From the NCBI RefSeq assembly GCF_002262885.1, contig NZ_NKYF01000001.1:434001-498000 (forward strand): DNA of 64,000 nucleotides. The letters are read 5' to 3'. Positions 10,388-19,578 of the stretch are shown here, piece after piece. The position numbers and the translations under genes are program-made. A model generated the notes under the pieces. It searched no databases, had not been told where the DNA came from, and saw nothing but the letters and a program-made list of their open reading frames with translations. Origin of the DNA: Pseudonocardia sp. MH-G8 (GTDB lineage: Bacteria; Actinomycetota; Actinomycetes; Mycobacteriales; Pseudonocardiaceae). The stretch's first letter is position 1. Every line of letters begins with the position of its first letter.

Positions 10388-11985
10388 GCGGGGCGGCGGA
10401 ACGTCCGGTGCTGAAGCCGGGCGCCAAGCCGATCACCGGACCGGGCGCCGTGTCGACCGTCGAGCCCGTCGCCGAATCGGGCGGGACCGCGGTCGCGGTG
10501 GCCACCCCGGCGCAGGCCCTCCCCGCGTTGCCGGTGCGGGGCACCGACTTCTTCCCCGGTTGGAGGGGACCGGCGGTGCCACCGTCGTGGCCCGTGTTCG
10601 GCGCCGCGGCCGCCGTGGGGGCGACGGTGGCGGTTGCCGTACCGCTGGGCCGACCGGGCCTGGGCTGGTTCGTCTGCGCCGTCGTGGGCGCGGTGGCGGT
10701 GGTCGCGGTCGGGCGGCACGTGCGCCGCGGCGCCCCGGACCGGCCCGCGTGGCGCGCCGACACCGTCGACGCCGCGTGGGGGCTCGCGGCCGTCGGCCTG
10801 GCGGGAGTCGCCGCGGTACGGGACGCGCCGTGGCTCGTGGCGCTGTGCCTGCTCGCGGCGCTCGCCGCGGCGTCGATCGCCATCGCCGGACGGCATTTCC
10901 GCAGCATCGCGTTCGCCGCGATCGCCGTCGCGCTGGCCGCCGTCCGGGCCCTGCCCTGGGCAGGCCGTGCCCTGCGGGAGGCCCGCCGCAGCGCCGGCAG
11001 CGCCCGCACCGTCATCTCGGCCCTCGTCGGCCTGTGCCTGCTGGCGGTGTTCGGCCCGTTGCTGGCTTCTGCGGACCCGGCGTTCGGCCGGCTCCTGGAC
11101 GACCTGCTGCCCACCGTCGACGCCGCGCACCTGATCCGCTGGGCGGTCCTGTTCGCGCTCGGCGCGGGGGCGCTGCTCGGCGCCGGGTTCCTGCTGCTGG
11201 GCCCGCCCGCCCCACCGACCGCGCACCCGGCCGCGCCGTTGCCGCTGCGCCGCGTCGAATGGGCGTTGCCGATCGGGCTGCTGGTGGGGCTGTTCGCCCT
11301 CTTCGTCGGCGTGCAGTTCGCCACCCTGTTCGGCTCCGACGCCCACGTCGTGGCGACCACGGGGCTCACCTACGCCGAGTACGCGCGCAGCGGGTTCTGG
11401 CAGCTGCTCGCGGTGACGGTGCTGGCGCTGGGCGTCGTGCTGCTCGCGTCCCGGTTCGCACCCGCACCGAGCGCGGCCGACCGCGCCTGGAAGCGGGGCC
11501 TGCTGGGCGCCCTCACCGCCCTCACGCTCGTGATCGTCGCGTCCGCGCTGAGCCGGATGTGGCTCTACCAGGAGGCCTACGGGTTCACGACGCTGCGCCT
11601 GCTCGTGCTGGCCTGCGAGCTGTGGCTCGGTGCCTGCTTCCTGCTGGTGCTCGTGGCGGTGGTGCGACTGCACGCGAAGCCGCTGGTGCGCGAGATGGCG
11701 GCGGCCGGCCTGGTCGCGCTGCTGGCGCTCGCCGTGCTGAACCCGGACCGGTTCATCGCCGCGCACAACGTCACCCGGCACGCCCTCACCGGCGAGCTCG
11801 ACCAGATCTACCTCGCCACGCTGTCCGCCGACGCGGTGCCTGCGCTGCTCGAGCTCCCGCAGCCGCAACGCTGCGACACCCTCACCCGCATCGCCACCCG
11901 ACTCGCCGAACCCGACGCGGACTGGACGAGCTGGAACGCCGCCCGTGCCGCCGCCCGCGACGCGCTCGCCGACGTCCGCTGCTGA
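10384..11985 (+). CDS. DUF4173/DUF4153-like polytopic membrane protein
   Basis: A 533-aa protein with an 80-residue low-complexity N-terminus and about 12 membrane helices. The segment VVATTGLTYAEYARSGFWQLLAVTVLAL is the most characteristic part of the DUF4173 family. It is followed by a helix pair containing RMWLYQEAYGFTTLRLLVLACELWLG and a soluble C-terminus. The GTG overlaps the kinase stop, making a three-gene operon with the two-component system. No transport motif is visible and the role is unknown. Confidence 0.8.
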   Translation: MSGAAERPVLKPGAKPITGPGAVSTVEPVAESGGTAVAVATPAQALPALPVRGTDFFPGWRGPAVPPSWPVFGAAAAVGATVAVAVPLGRPGLGWFVCAVVGAVAVVAVGRHVRRGAPDRPAWRADTVDAAWGLAAVGLAGVAAVRDAPWLVALCLLAALAAASIAIAGRHFRSIAFAAIAVALAAVRALPWAGRALREARRSAGSARTVISALVGLCLLAVFGPLLASADPAFGRLLDDLLPTVDAAHLIRWAVLFALGAGALLGAGFLLLGPPAPPTAHPAAPLPLRRVEWALPIGLLVGLFALFVGVQFATLFGSDAHVVATTGLTYAEYARSGFWQLLAVTVLALGVVLLASRFAPAPSAADRAWKRGLLGALTALTLVIVASALSRMWLYQEAYGFTTLRLLVLACELWLGACFLLVLVAVVRLHAKPLVREMAAAGLVALLALAVLNPDRFIAAHNVTRHALTGELDQIYLATLSADAVPALLELPQPQRCDTLTRIATRLAEPDADWTSWNAARAAARDALADVRC

Positions 11986-11998
11986 CCCGCCCCGGCCG

Positions 11999-12874
11999 CT
12001 ACCCCGGGAACAGCCGGGCCATCGCCTCCATCGCCCCCGCGACGTAGGCCCGGCGCCCGGTCTCGATGCCGTGCTCGAGGTCCTCGAGCAGCCGGCAGCG
12101 GGCGTAGAACGCGGCGCGCTCGCGCAGGCCGGGCACGTCCGCGCCGCCGGACGGGTAGTGGGCGAGCGCGGCGTCGAGGCCGTCGGCACCGAGGTCGCGC
12201 AGCACCAGGCCGAGGTCGAGCGCCGGATCGGTGATCGCCGCGTCGGCCCAGTCGATCACGCCGGTGACCGCACCGGAGGCGGGGTCGACGAGCACGTGCT
12301 CGACGCCCAGGTCGTTGTGGGAGAAGACGGCCTCCGGCGACGCCTGCGGCGGCGGGGCGGCGAGCAGCAGCGCCTCGACCGCGCGATGGTGGCGCATCGG
12401 CACCCGGGCCGCCACCGCCTCCCAGGACCCGGCGGCCTCGCGCAGCCACAGCCCGGGTGCGGTGTCGTCCACCTCCACGAGCGGGGCGACCTCCTCGCGG
12501 GGCACCGCGTGCAGGACGGCCAGCAGCCCGCCCAGCGCGGCCGCCACCGGCAGCCGGAGTGCGGCCCGTACGGCGGGCGGCACGTCCAGCAGCGGCACCC
12601 CGGGCAGCAGCGGATAGGCCAGGCACCCCCGCTCCGCCACGGTGAGCACCGGGCGCGGCACGGGCACCGGCGACCGCCGGGCCACCAGCTCCAACACCCC
12701 CGCCTCGCGCACGACGCGCTCGGGGTCGGCACCGGTGGCGAACCGGACGACGAGCTCGCCGTCGACCAGGAAGGCGACGTTGTCCAGACCCGCGCCCAAC
12801 GGCTCGACCGAACGAGCGGCGACGGCGGGCAGGTGCTCCGCGAGCACCGTCCGGACCACCTCCGGGCCGACCAC
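11999..12874 (-). CDS. aminoglycoside phosphotransferase-fold kinase
   Basis: A 291-aa APH/choline-kinase-fold protein. The catalytic loop is FSHNDLGVEHVLVD and the metal-binding motif is VIDWADAAITDPALDL. The N-lobe has GAGLDNVAFLVDGELVVRF. The physiological substrate is unknown, and resistance should not be assumed, since many actinobacterial homologues phosphorylate small metabolites. It lies 10 bp downstream of the AAA ATPase gene on the same strand, so co-transcription is likely. Confidence 0.9.
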   Translation of the reverse strand: MVGPEVVRTVLAEHLPAVAARSVEPLGAGLDNVAFLVDGELVVRFATGADPERVVREAGVLELVARRSPVPVPRPVLTVAERGCLAYPLLPGVPLLDVPPAVRAALRLPVAAALGGLLAVLHAVPREEVAPLVEVDDTAPGLWLREAAGSWEAVAARVPMRHHRAVEALLLAAPPPQASPEAVFSHNDLGVEHVLVDPASGAVTGVIDWADAAITDPALDLGLVLRDLGADGLDAALAHYPSGGADVPGLRERAAFYARCRLLEDLEHGIETGRRAYVAGAMEAMARLFPG

Positions 12875-12884
12875 GCCGCCGGCC

Positions 12885-14318
12885 CTACGCCGCGGGGGCG
12901 CCGCCGAGCAGCGCCCGGGTGAGCGTCGAGCGCTCGTCGGTGAGCTCGGCCAGCGCCTCGTCGAGCACGGTGCCCTCGAGCGTGACCGGCGCCGCGGCGT
13001 CGATCCGGCGCACGACCGCGCGCCGCACCAACTCGCGCATGTAGGACGCGGTGACGCCCTCGGTGGCGGCGACGACCCGGGCCACCTGCGCTGCCTGCAG
13101 CGGCAGGCCGCGGGCGTAGAGCCGCAGCAGCAGCTCCCGCCCGTCGGCGTCGGGACGCGGCACCTCGACGGCGAGGTCCACCCGCCCCGGCCGGTCGACG
13201 AGCGCCCGTTCCATATCCGCCACCCGGTTGGTGGTGAGGATGAACGTGACGTCGGCGTCCGCGTCGACGCCGTCGATCCGGTTGAGCAGCTCGAACAGCA
13301 ACGGCGTGCTCTCGTGCGTGCCGCGGTCCTCGGCGATGAGATCGACGTCCTCGATCACCAGCACCGCGGGTTGCAGCCGCCGGACCAGGGCGGTGGCCTG
13401 CGGCAACAGCTTCATCGCCCGCCCGGACAGGATGACGACCGTGTATCCCCGCAGGCGACCCAGCAGGTAGCGCACGGTGTGGGTCTTGCCCGTGCCCGGC
13501 GGGCCGTGCAGCAGCAGGCCGCGCTTGAGGTGCTGGCCCAGCTCGACGAGCCGCATCGTGTGTTCCGCCGAGCGGACCACGTGCCGCTCGATCACGTCGA
13601 GCACCCCCGCGGGCAGCACGACGTCCTCCACCGACAGCTCGGGACGGGGCAGGAACGACACCATCTCGTTGCCGCGGTGCTCGTTGACGTCGAAGAACAG
13701 GACCGCGCCGCGCAGCACGTCGCGCTCCCGCGCGAGGCGTTCCACCTCGTCGCGCACGGCGGTGGCCACCTCGCGGTCGTCGGCGAGCACCCGCAGCTCG
13801 CACACCGGGTCGCCGAACTGCTCGTACCCGCCGCGCAGGCCGATCACGACCGGGCGCCCGTCCGGTGCGACGGTGGGGACGTACCCCAGCTGCACGACGT
13901 CGACGACCTCGTCCGGCCCGGCGGTCGCCGTGGCGTACTCGACGGCGCCCAGCACGTACATGCCGTGTTGCTCCGCGCCGGCGAGCATCCCCATCAGGTC
14001 CTCGTGGCCGCGGGCCATCCCCGCCACGCCGAACCACTCCGCCTCCGGCGAGTGCGCTGCCAGGTACGCCTCGACGCCCTTGTGCAGGGTGACGTGCTCC
14101 CACATCGGCAGCTGCAATGCGACGCTCGGCAGATCCGCCAGCGGCACCCCCACGTGGTCGGTGACCCGCCGTACCAGCGCCGCGCCGCGCCCCGGACCCA
14201 GCTGTCGCCGCGCGTCGTCCAGGAGCCGGGTGAGCGCCTGCGCCAGCCCGACCGCGTCCGTCTCGTCGATTCCCCCCACGGCCTCGATCCTGGCACGCCC
14301 GGGCTGATCGCGGGACAT
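12885..14318 (-). CDS. AAA-family ATPase
   Basis: A 477-aa protein. The first 240 residues form an uncharacterised domain (WFGVAGMARGHEDLMGMLAGAEQHGMYVLG...). The AAA module has Walker A GPPGTGKT at 272-279, Walker B VLVIEDVDLIAEDR, sensor 1 FILTTNR, arginine-finger region DRPGRVDLAVEVPRPD, and a helical lid with SYMRELVRRAVVRR. This layout resembles membrane-remodelling or protein-unfolding AAA proteins, with no protease domain. The ATG at 14318 is the best start. The longer open frame runs antisense across nadE and is a shadow. Confidence 0.88.
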   Translation of the reverse strand: MSRDQPGRARIEAVGGIDETDAVGLAQALTRLLDDARRQLGPGRGAALVRRVTDHVGVPLADLPSVALQLPMWEHVTLHKGVEAYLAAHSPEAEWFGVAGMARGHEDLMGMLAGAEQHGMYVLGAVEYATATAGPDEVVDVVQLGYVPTVAPDGRPVVIGLRGGYEQFGDPVCELRVLADDREVATAVRDEVERLARERDVLRGAVLFFDVNEHRGNEMVSFLPRPELSVEDVVLPAGVLDVIERHVVRSAEHTMRLVELGQHLKRGLLLHGPPGTGKTHTVRYLLGRLRGYTVVILSGRAMKLLPQATALVRRLQPAVLVIEDVDLIAEDRGTHESTPLLFELLNRIDGVDADADVTFILTTNRVADMERALVDRPGRVDLAVEVPRPDADGRELLLRLYARGLPLQAAQVARVVAATEGVTASYMRELVRRAVVRRIDAAAPVTLEGTVLDEALAELTDERSTLTRALLGGAPAA

Positions 14319-14457
14319 GCTCTCGGCGGGCCGGATCGTCGAGCTGTTCGACGAGGTGGGGGGACCGATCGATGATCCGACGGATCTGCACGAGGATCTG
14401 AACAGCGGCTTCCCGCCATCCGCGACCGCGGCGGAGGACGGCGTCCTGCACGTCTGA
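14317..14457 (+). CDS. possible small acidic protein upstream of nadE
   Basis: A 46-codon open frame giving MLSAGRIVELFDEVGGPIDD and continuing acidic to its end. Composition is protein-like, while the antisense frame is serine-rich junk, which favours coding on this strand. It starts 1 bp away from the divergent AAA start and ends 24 bp before nadE. No good Shine-Dalgarno is visible. It may be a genuine small gene or part of a nadE leader. Confidence 0.35.
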   Translation: MLSAGRIVELFDEVGGPIDDPTDLHEDLNSGFPPSATAAEDGVLHV

Positions 14458-14480
14458 TCCCGCTCCGGCAGACTCGCCTC

Positions 14481-16532
14481 GTGGACTTCCGCTCCCCCTA
14501 CCGCCACGGCTTCCTGCGGGTCTCGGCCTGCACCCTCACGACGACCATCGCCGAACCGGCCGCGAACGCCGAGGCGGTGCTGGCCGTGGCGCGGGAGTGC
14601 CACGACGACGGGGTCGGGCTCGCGGTCTTCCCCGAGCTGACCCTGTCGGGCTACTCGATCGAGGACATCCTGCTGCAGGACACGCTGCTCGACACCGTCG
14701 AGCAGGCGCTGGCTCACGTGGTGGCCGGGTCGGCCGACCTGCTGCCGGTGCTCGTGGTCGGGGCGCCGCTGCGCCACCGGCACCGCGTCTACAACACGGC
14801 CGTCGTGATCCACCGCGGGCGCATCCTCGGGGTCGCGCCGAAGTCGTACCTGCCGACCTACCGGGAGTTCTACGAGCGGCGCCAACTCGCGCCGGGCGAC
14901 GACCAGCACGGCACCGTCCGGGTCGGTGGCGTCGACGTCCCGTTCGGCCCCGACCTGCTGTTCGAGGCCGAGGACGTGGCCGGGTTCGTGCTGCACGTCG
15001 AGGTCTGCGAGGACATGTTCGTGCCGATCCCGCCCAGCGCGGAGGCCGCGCTCGCGGGCGCCACCGTGCTGGCCAACCTCTCCGGCAGCCCGATCACCGT
15101 GGGGCGCGCGGACGACCGGTGCCTGCTCGCGCGATCGGCGTCGTCGCGCTGCCTGGCCGCGTACGTGTACTCCGCCGCGGGCGAGGGCGAGTCCACCACG
15201 GACCTGTCCTGGGACGGCCAGACGATGATCTGGGAGAACGGGGTGCTGCTCGCCGACACCGAGCGCTTCCCGAAGGGCGCGCGGCGGTCCGTGGCCGACG
15301 TCGACCTGGACCTGCTGCGCAACGAGCGGGCCCGGATGGGCACCTTCGACGACAACCGTCGCCACCACGCCGCGCGGCTCGACGGCTTCCGCCAGGTCCC
15401 GTTCCGGCTGGACCCCCCGGGCACGGACATCGGGCTGCGCCGCGAGATCGAGCGGTTCCCGTTCGTCCCCGCCGACGAGTCCCGGCTGGAGCAGGACTGC
15501 TACGAGGCCTACAGCATCCAGGTCTCCGGCCTGGAGCAGCGGATGCGCGCGATCCACCAGCCCAAGATCGTCATCGGCGTGTCCGGCGGGCTGGACTCCA
15601 CGCACGCGCTGATCGTGGCGGCGAAGGCGATGGACCGGGAGGGCCGCCCGCGCAGCGACATCCTCGGCTTCACGCTGCCCGGCTTCGCCACCGGCGACCG
15701 CACCAAGGGCAACGCCACCCGGCTCGCGGAGGCGTTGGGCATCACCTTCACCGAGCTCGACATCACCGAGACGGCGCGGCTCATGCTGAAGAACCTGGAG
15801 CACCCGTTCTCCGAGGGTGAGCCGCTCTACGACGTGACGTTCGAGAACGTGCAGGCCGGGCTGCGCACCGACTACCTGTTCCGCGCGGCCAACCAGCGCG
15901 GCGGCATCGTGCTCGGCACCGGCGACCTGTCCGAGCTGGCGCTGGGCTGGTCCACCTACGGCGTGGGCGACCAGATGTCGCACTACAACGTCAACGGCGG
16001 GGTGCCGAAGACGCTCATCCAGCACCTCATCCGCTGGGTGGCCTCGACGGAGCAGTTCGACGAGGTCGTGAGCGCGGTGCTCACCGACGTCCTCGACACC
16101 GAGATCAGCCCGGAGCTGGTGCCGACCGGCGAGGACGAGGAGGTGCAGAGCACCGAGGCGAAGATCGGGCCGTACGCGCTGCAGGACTTCTCCCTGTTCC
16201 ACGTCCTGCGCTACGGCTTCCGCCCGTCGAAGATCGCCTTCCTCGCCTGGCACGCCTGGCACGACCCGCAGGCCGGCGACTGGCCGCCCGGGTTCCCGGA
16301 GGACGAGCGCCCGTCCTACGGGATGAGCGAGATCAAGCACTGGCTGGAGGTGTTCGCGCAGCGCTTCTACGGGTTCAGCCAGTTCAAGCGCTCGGCGCTG
16401 CCGAACGGGCCGAAGGTCTCGGCCGGCGGGTCGCTCTCGCCGCGGGGCGACTGGCGGGCGCCGTCGGACATGTCCGCGACGATCTGGCTTCAGGAGATCC
16501 ACAGGGAGATCCCGGCAGACTGGACCTCGTGA
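14481..16532 (+). CDS. nadE: glutamine-dependent NAD(+) synthetase
   Basis: A 683-aa two-domain enzyme, the long glutamine-hydrolysing form usual in actinobacteria. The N-terminal nitrilase-fold glutaminase has the E52 (FPELTLSGY), K121 (APKSYLPT) and C176 (EVCEDMF) triad. The C-terminal NAD synthetase domain has the ATP pyrophosphatase loop SGGLDST at 368-374. It amidates deamido-NAD using ammonia channelled from glutamine. The GTG start probably begins a leaderless message (GACTCG region just upstream). Its stop overlaps the next gene. Confidence 0.96.
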   Translation: MDFRSPYRHGFLRVSACTLTTTIAEPAANAEAVLAVARECHDDGVGLAVFPELTLSGYSIEDILLQDTLLDTVEQALAHVVAGSADLLPVLVVGAPLRHRHRVYNTAVVIHRGRILGVAPKSYLPTYREFYERRQLAPGDDQHGTVRVGGVDVPFGPDLLFEAEDVAGFVLHVEVCEDMFVPIPPSAEAALAGATVLANLSGSPITVGRADDRCLLARSASSRCLAAYVYSAAGEGESTTDLSWDGQTMIWENGVLLADTERFPKGARRSVADVDLDLLRNERARMGTFDDNRRHHAARLDGFRQVPFRLDPPGTDIGLRREIERFPFVPADESRLEQDCYEAYSIQVSGLEQRMRAIHQPKIVIGVSGGLDSTHALIVAAKAMDREGRPRSDILGFTLPGFATGDRTKGNATRLAEALGITFTELDITETARLMLKNLEHPFSEGEPLYDVTFENVQAGLRTDYLFRAANQRGGIVLGTGDLSELALGWSTYGVGDQMSHYNVNGGVPKTLIQHLIRWVASTEQFDEVVSAVLTDVLDTEISPELVPTGEDEEVQSTEAKIGPYALQDFSLFHVLRYGFRPSKIAFLAWHAWHDPQAGDWPPGFPEDERPSYGMSEIKHWLEVFAQRFYGFSQFKRSALPNGPKVSAGGSLSPRGDWRAPSDMSATIWLQEIHREIPADWTS

Positions 16533-17173
16533 GCCGGAGATTCTGGTCCCTCGCCGTGCTGCTGGCGCCGCTGCTCGTCGCCACGCCACTCGCCTGGTTC
16601 GCCGTGTCCACCGACGGCAGGCGGACCACGGCCGACCGTGCCGAGGCACGGCCCGTCGCGATCGTGCTCGGCGCGGGGCTGCGCCGGGACGGAGACCCGA
16701 CCCTGCTGCTCGCCCGACGCCTGGACGTGGCGGCCGACCTGTACCACCGCGGCACCGTCGACGCGGTGCTGGTCACCGGCGCCGACGAGGAGCCCGACGC
16801 CATGCGCCGGTACCTGCTCCGCGCGGGCGTCCCCGCCACCAAGATCGTCGAGGACGCCGCCGGGTTCCGCACCTGGGACTCCTGTGTACGGGCGCACGAG
16901 GTGTACGGCGTGCGTTCGGCGATCGTCGTGACGCAGGCGTTCCACCTGCCGCGCGCGGTCGTGCTGTGCCGCGCCGCGGGGATCGACGCCGTCGGCGTCG
17001 GCGACCCGAGCATGCCGGCACGTGGCACCGCCACGGTGTACGGCTGGGTGCGGGAGGTTCCGGCCGCGGTCAAGGCCCTCGGCGACGCGCTCTTCCGACC
17101 GGCACCGCAACAGCTCGGGTCACCGACCACCGCGCTCGCGGACGCCGTGCTCGCGCCGCGGTCGACGTCCTGA
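16529..17173 (+). CDS. YdcF/SanA-like DUF218 protein
   Basis: A 214-aa protein with one N-terminal membrane anchor (residues 5-28) and a DUF218 domain: VAIVLGAGLRRDGDPTLLLARRLDVAADLYHRG, VLVTGADEEPDAM, and VVTQAFHLPRAV. The GTG overlaps the nadE stop, so the genes are co-transcribed. Members of this family are associated with envelope integrity (SanA-like) but their biochemistry is largely unknown. Confidence 0.88.
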   Translation: MSRRFWSLAVLLAPLLVATPLAWFAVSTDGRRTTADRAEARPVAIVLGAGLRRDGDPTLLLARRLDVAADLYHRGTVDAVLVTGADEEPDAMRRYLLRAGVPATKIVEDAAGFRTWDSCVRAHEVYGVRSAIVVTQAFHLPRAVVLCRAAGIDAVGVGDPSMPARGTATVYGWVREVPAAVKALGDALFRPAPQQLGSPTTALADAVLAPRSTS

Positions 17174-17185
17174 CTCCCGCTCGTC

Positions 17186-18472
17186 TCACGACGACACGGA
17201 CGAGGCCGACCGGCGGGGCAATTGCTCCGGGTCGATCCATTTCGGCGGGATGAACTCCGGTAACCCGTCACGGATCCGCACCACCCATCCGGAATCGTGG
17301 ATCAAGCGGTGGTGGACTTTGCAGAGACTCACCAGGTTGTTCAGTTCGGTGGGTCCGCCGTGCTCCCACTCCCAGATATGGTGGATTTCGCACCACGACG
17401 GCGTCCGGTCGCAGCCCGGGTGCGCGCATCCACGGTCCCGGGCGGTGACCGCCCGGCGTAGTCCGTCGGGGATCACGCGAGTGGAGCGTCCCACGTCCAG
17501 GGGCTGTCCCGCGCCGTTCATGACGATCGGTACGACGGCGGCGTCGCAGGCCAGCATCCGTAGCGAGGTGGGGCTCATGCGGCCGCCGAAGTCGAGCATG
17601 GCCGAGCGGGCGCGGGTTTCGAGGTCCTCGAGCCGGATCAACACGTTGAGGTGCGGCCGCCGCCCGCCGGTGTCGGGGAGGGTGGCGTGGTCGGCGTGGG
17701 CGAGGACGAACCCGCAGGCGTCGGCGAGGGCTTCGGCCTGACGCTGCCCGGTCGAGCGTTGATCATCGCGGCCGAGCGGCTTGGCCTTGGCGTCGATGAC
17801 GGTGGCGATCGCATCGAACATCGCCGCATCGTCGAACTGACCGCTGATCGTGCCGCCCGACCCGTCGCGACGCTTACGGACCTGCAGCCGGTTGACCGGC
17901 TCCGGCGGGTTGTCATCAGGCTCGGGGCCGTCGCCGTCCAGGGCTTCCAGGAGCTGGGTGCCGATCTTGCGTAGTTGCCCGGGCGAGTACTCGCCGGCCA
18001 TACCGGCCAGTTGCTCTTCCAGCCCCGCCCGTTGCCAGTCGGTGATCCGCCTGGCTTCGGGGGTGCCCAGCAGGGCGGCGATGACTTCGACGTGGCGCAG
18101 GCCTGCGTGTCCGGCGGCGAACGCCTTCCCGGTGGCGGGGAGGCGGGCGGGCAGCACGGTGCCGTCGAGCCCGATCTGCTCGCACGCCTGCTCGGCGGCC
18201 ACGACGCGGCGGCGGGCTTCGTAGGAGTCGCAGCCCAGAAGGTCGGTGAGTGCGCCTTCGGGTTTGCGGTAGCCGCGTTCGGCGAACGTGCCGCGCCGTT
18301 GCAGCGCGGCGGTGGTGGAGACGGTGAGGTGGTCGTGCTGTCGGGACATGCCTTCACCGATGGTGAGCACCGACAGCAGTTCCGCGTCTGAGGTCAGGGG
18401 GTTTTCCGCGGCCTGCCGGAATGCGTCGAACGCCTCTTGGAGGTGTTCGTACGCGGCGGCGACTGCGGACAT
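17186..18472 (-). CDS. DUF222 / HNH endonuclease domain protein (13E12 repeat family type)
   Basis: A 428-aa protein with an N-terminal DUF222 region (about residues 30-330). It has a C-terminal HNH module (RDRGCAHPGCDRTPSWCEIHHIWEWEHGGPTELNN, then CKVHHRLIH) with intact Cys and His metal and catalytic residues. Such genes are multicopy in actinobacteria and are related to the mycobacterial REP13E12 proteins. A perfect LexA box lies 14 bp upstream, so DNA-damage induction is likely. It borders a repeat-containing gene-free region. The cellular target is unknown. Confidence 0.9.
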   Translation of the reverse strand: MSAVAAAYEHLQEAFDAFRQAAENPLTSDAELLSVLTIGEGMSRQHDHLTVSTTAALQRRGTFAERGYRKPEGALTDLLGCDSYEARRRVVAAEQACEQIGLDGTVLPARLPATGKAFAAGHAGLRHVEVIAALLGTPEARRITDWQRAGLEEQLAGMAGEYSPGQLRKIGTQLLEALDGDGPEPDDNPPEPVNRLQVRKRRDGSGGTISGQFDDAAMFDAIATVIDAKAKPLGRDDQRSTGQRQAEALADACGFVLAHADHATLPDTGGRRPHLNVLIRLEDLETRARSAMLDFGGRMSPTSLRMLACDAAVVPIVMNGAGQPLDVGRSTRVIPDGLRRAVTARDRGCAHPGCDRTPSWCEIHHIWEWEHGGPTELNNLVSLCKVHHRLIHDSGWVVRIRDGLPEFIPPKWIDPEQLPRRSASSVSS

Positions 18473-18485
18473 TCCTCCAGTTTAG

Positions 18486-18501
18486 TCGAACACGTGTTCG
18501 A
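18486..18501. promoter_or_regulatory. LexA (SOS) box
   Basis: TCGAACACGTGTTCGA is a perfect 16-bp palindrome matching the actinobacterial SOS consensus TCGAACnnnnGTTCGA. It sits 14-29 bp before the ATG of the DUF222/HNH gene, in promoter position. Confidence 0.85.
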
Positions 18502-18639
18502 TAGCATGGGTCTGTTCGGGTGGTTCACCGTGTGCAATAGTGAACGTTGCACGCCCGAGATGATCGGCATGACAGAACAACGAGTGTTGGCCGGCCCCTT
18601 GCCGCGAACGTCATTTGTCGGTGTGTCAGCGGCGATCCT

Positions 18640-19316
18640 GCTCTGCCTCGTAGTCCGGGTTGCAGTGGGCGCGCCGTCCCCGACTCGAGACTTCCTGCCC
18701 CATCCCATTTCCAGGTCTCACGCGCAGTCGGTCCGGTGGCGAGCCCGACCTCCGTGCCGAGGGTGGCCGGGTGGGGTACAAGCAACGAATATCGTGGTCG
18801 ACCGGGCAGTCGTCCCCGACGCGGGCCCAGGCCTGTTCCGGACGAGCCCGTGGTGGCCGGGTCTGTGCCCACCTGGCTGTGGTGCCGTTCTCGAACCACT
18901 TCGAAACGGCCTTGACCAGCGGGACGAGGACCTGAGCCGCACCACTTCACTGCAGGTCCCTGTCCCCCCGGGCACTGGAGGTCGGCACGCCGTCGCTCTG
19001 ACCAATGATCATCGATAAGGGTGTGGAACGGGACCACCGCAAGGTGGGCACCCACCTGGCAGCGACGGACTCGCCCAGAACAGGCCTGGGCCCGCGCCGG
19101 GAACGGCTGTCCACCCAGCCCGGATATTCGGCAGTTCCGCCAACCCGGCCACCCCACCAACGGAAAGGGGCAGCGGAACGCACCCGACTACGCCGAAGAC
19201 CAGGACAGGGGTGCGGGACAGTGGCTGCGAGCCGGGGACGGCGCGCCCACAGGTGTTTCCATGACCATATAGACGTGAGGAGGGTTGGATCTTCCCCGAA
19301 TCCCTCTCAGGTCTAT
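18640..19316. repeat. long imperfect palindromic non-coding element, copy 1
   Basis: This gene-free stretch is homologous, over almost its whole length, to the reverse complement of 53713-54386. The outer inverted motif GTGGGCGCGCCGTCCCC (from 18665) answers GGGGACGGCGCGCCCAC (to 19250). The inner motif GCGGGCCCAGGCCTGTTC (18821-18838) answers GAACAGGCCTGGGCCCGC (19078-19095). The centre near 19003 contains TGATCATCGAT. The right end is the hairpin at 19269-19316. Differences between copies fall on all codon positions and include indels, so it is not protein-coding. Confidence 0.8.
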
Positions 19317-19332
19317 CTGATCATGAAAACGG
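19269..19332. repeat. GACGTGAG hairpin with CTGATCATGAAAACGG tail
   Basis: Arms ATAGACGTGAGGAGGGTT and AATCCCTCTCAGGTCTAT (19269-19316) pair imperfectly around a GGATCTTCCCC centre and are followed by CTGATCATGAAAACGG (19317-19332). The stem matches those at 53713-53762 and 53603-53648, and the tail matches 5206-5221. From here to 19578 no further feature is visible. Confidence 0.7.
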
Positions 19333-19578
19333 CGTCCGCGAAAGCGTTACGCCGACCGCGTCGACCTCGAGCAGTACCTGGCCTGCCGCCGGAACCGGTT
19401 CACACCAACCACGCTCCTCGGACGACTTGACGATCACCGTGAGCACGGGGATCTCCTGGTCGGCCGCGTATCCAGCATTTCCGGCCGACAGCAGCGGCCA
19501 CACCCGCGAGGCGGACGTCAGCGCCCGACCTGACCAACGCCCGCACCCCACGGGCCGTCGATCCCGCCCGCGCGGGGG

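Noticed and set aside
11999..12874. Aminoglycoside resistance gene.
   Set aside because: Only the APH fold is supported; substrate residues do not identify a resistance enzyme, and the neighbours are housekeeping genes.
19005..19430. Protein-coding reading of the palindromic elements; a similar frame (RDHRKV...RTGLGPRR) is open in both copies.
   Set aside because: Substitutions are spread over all codon positions, indels shift the upstream part, and the frame runs through the hairpin stem, so the openness reflects high GC.
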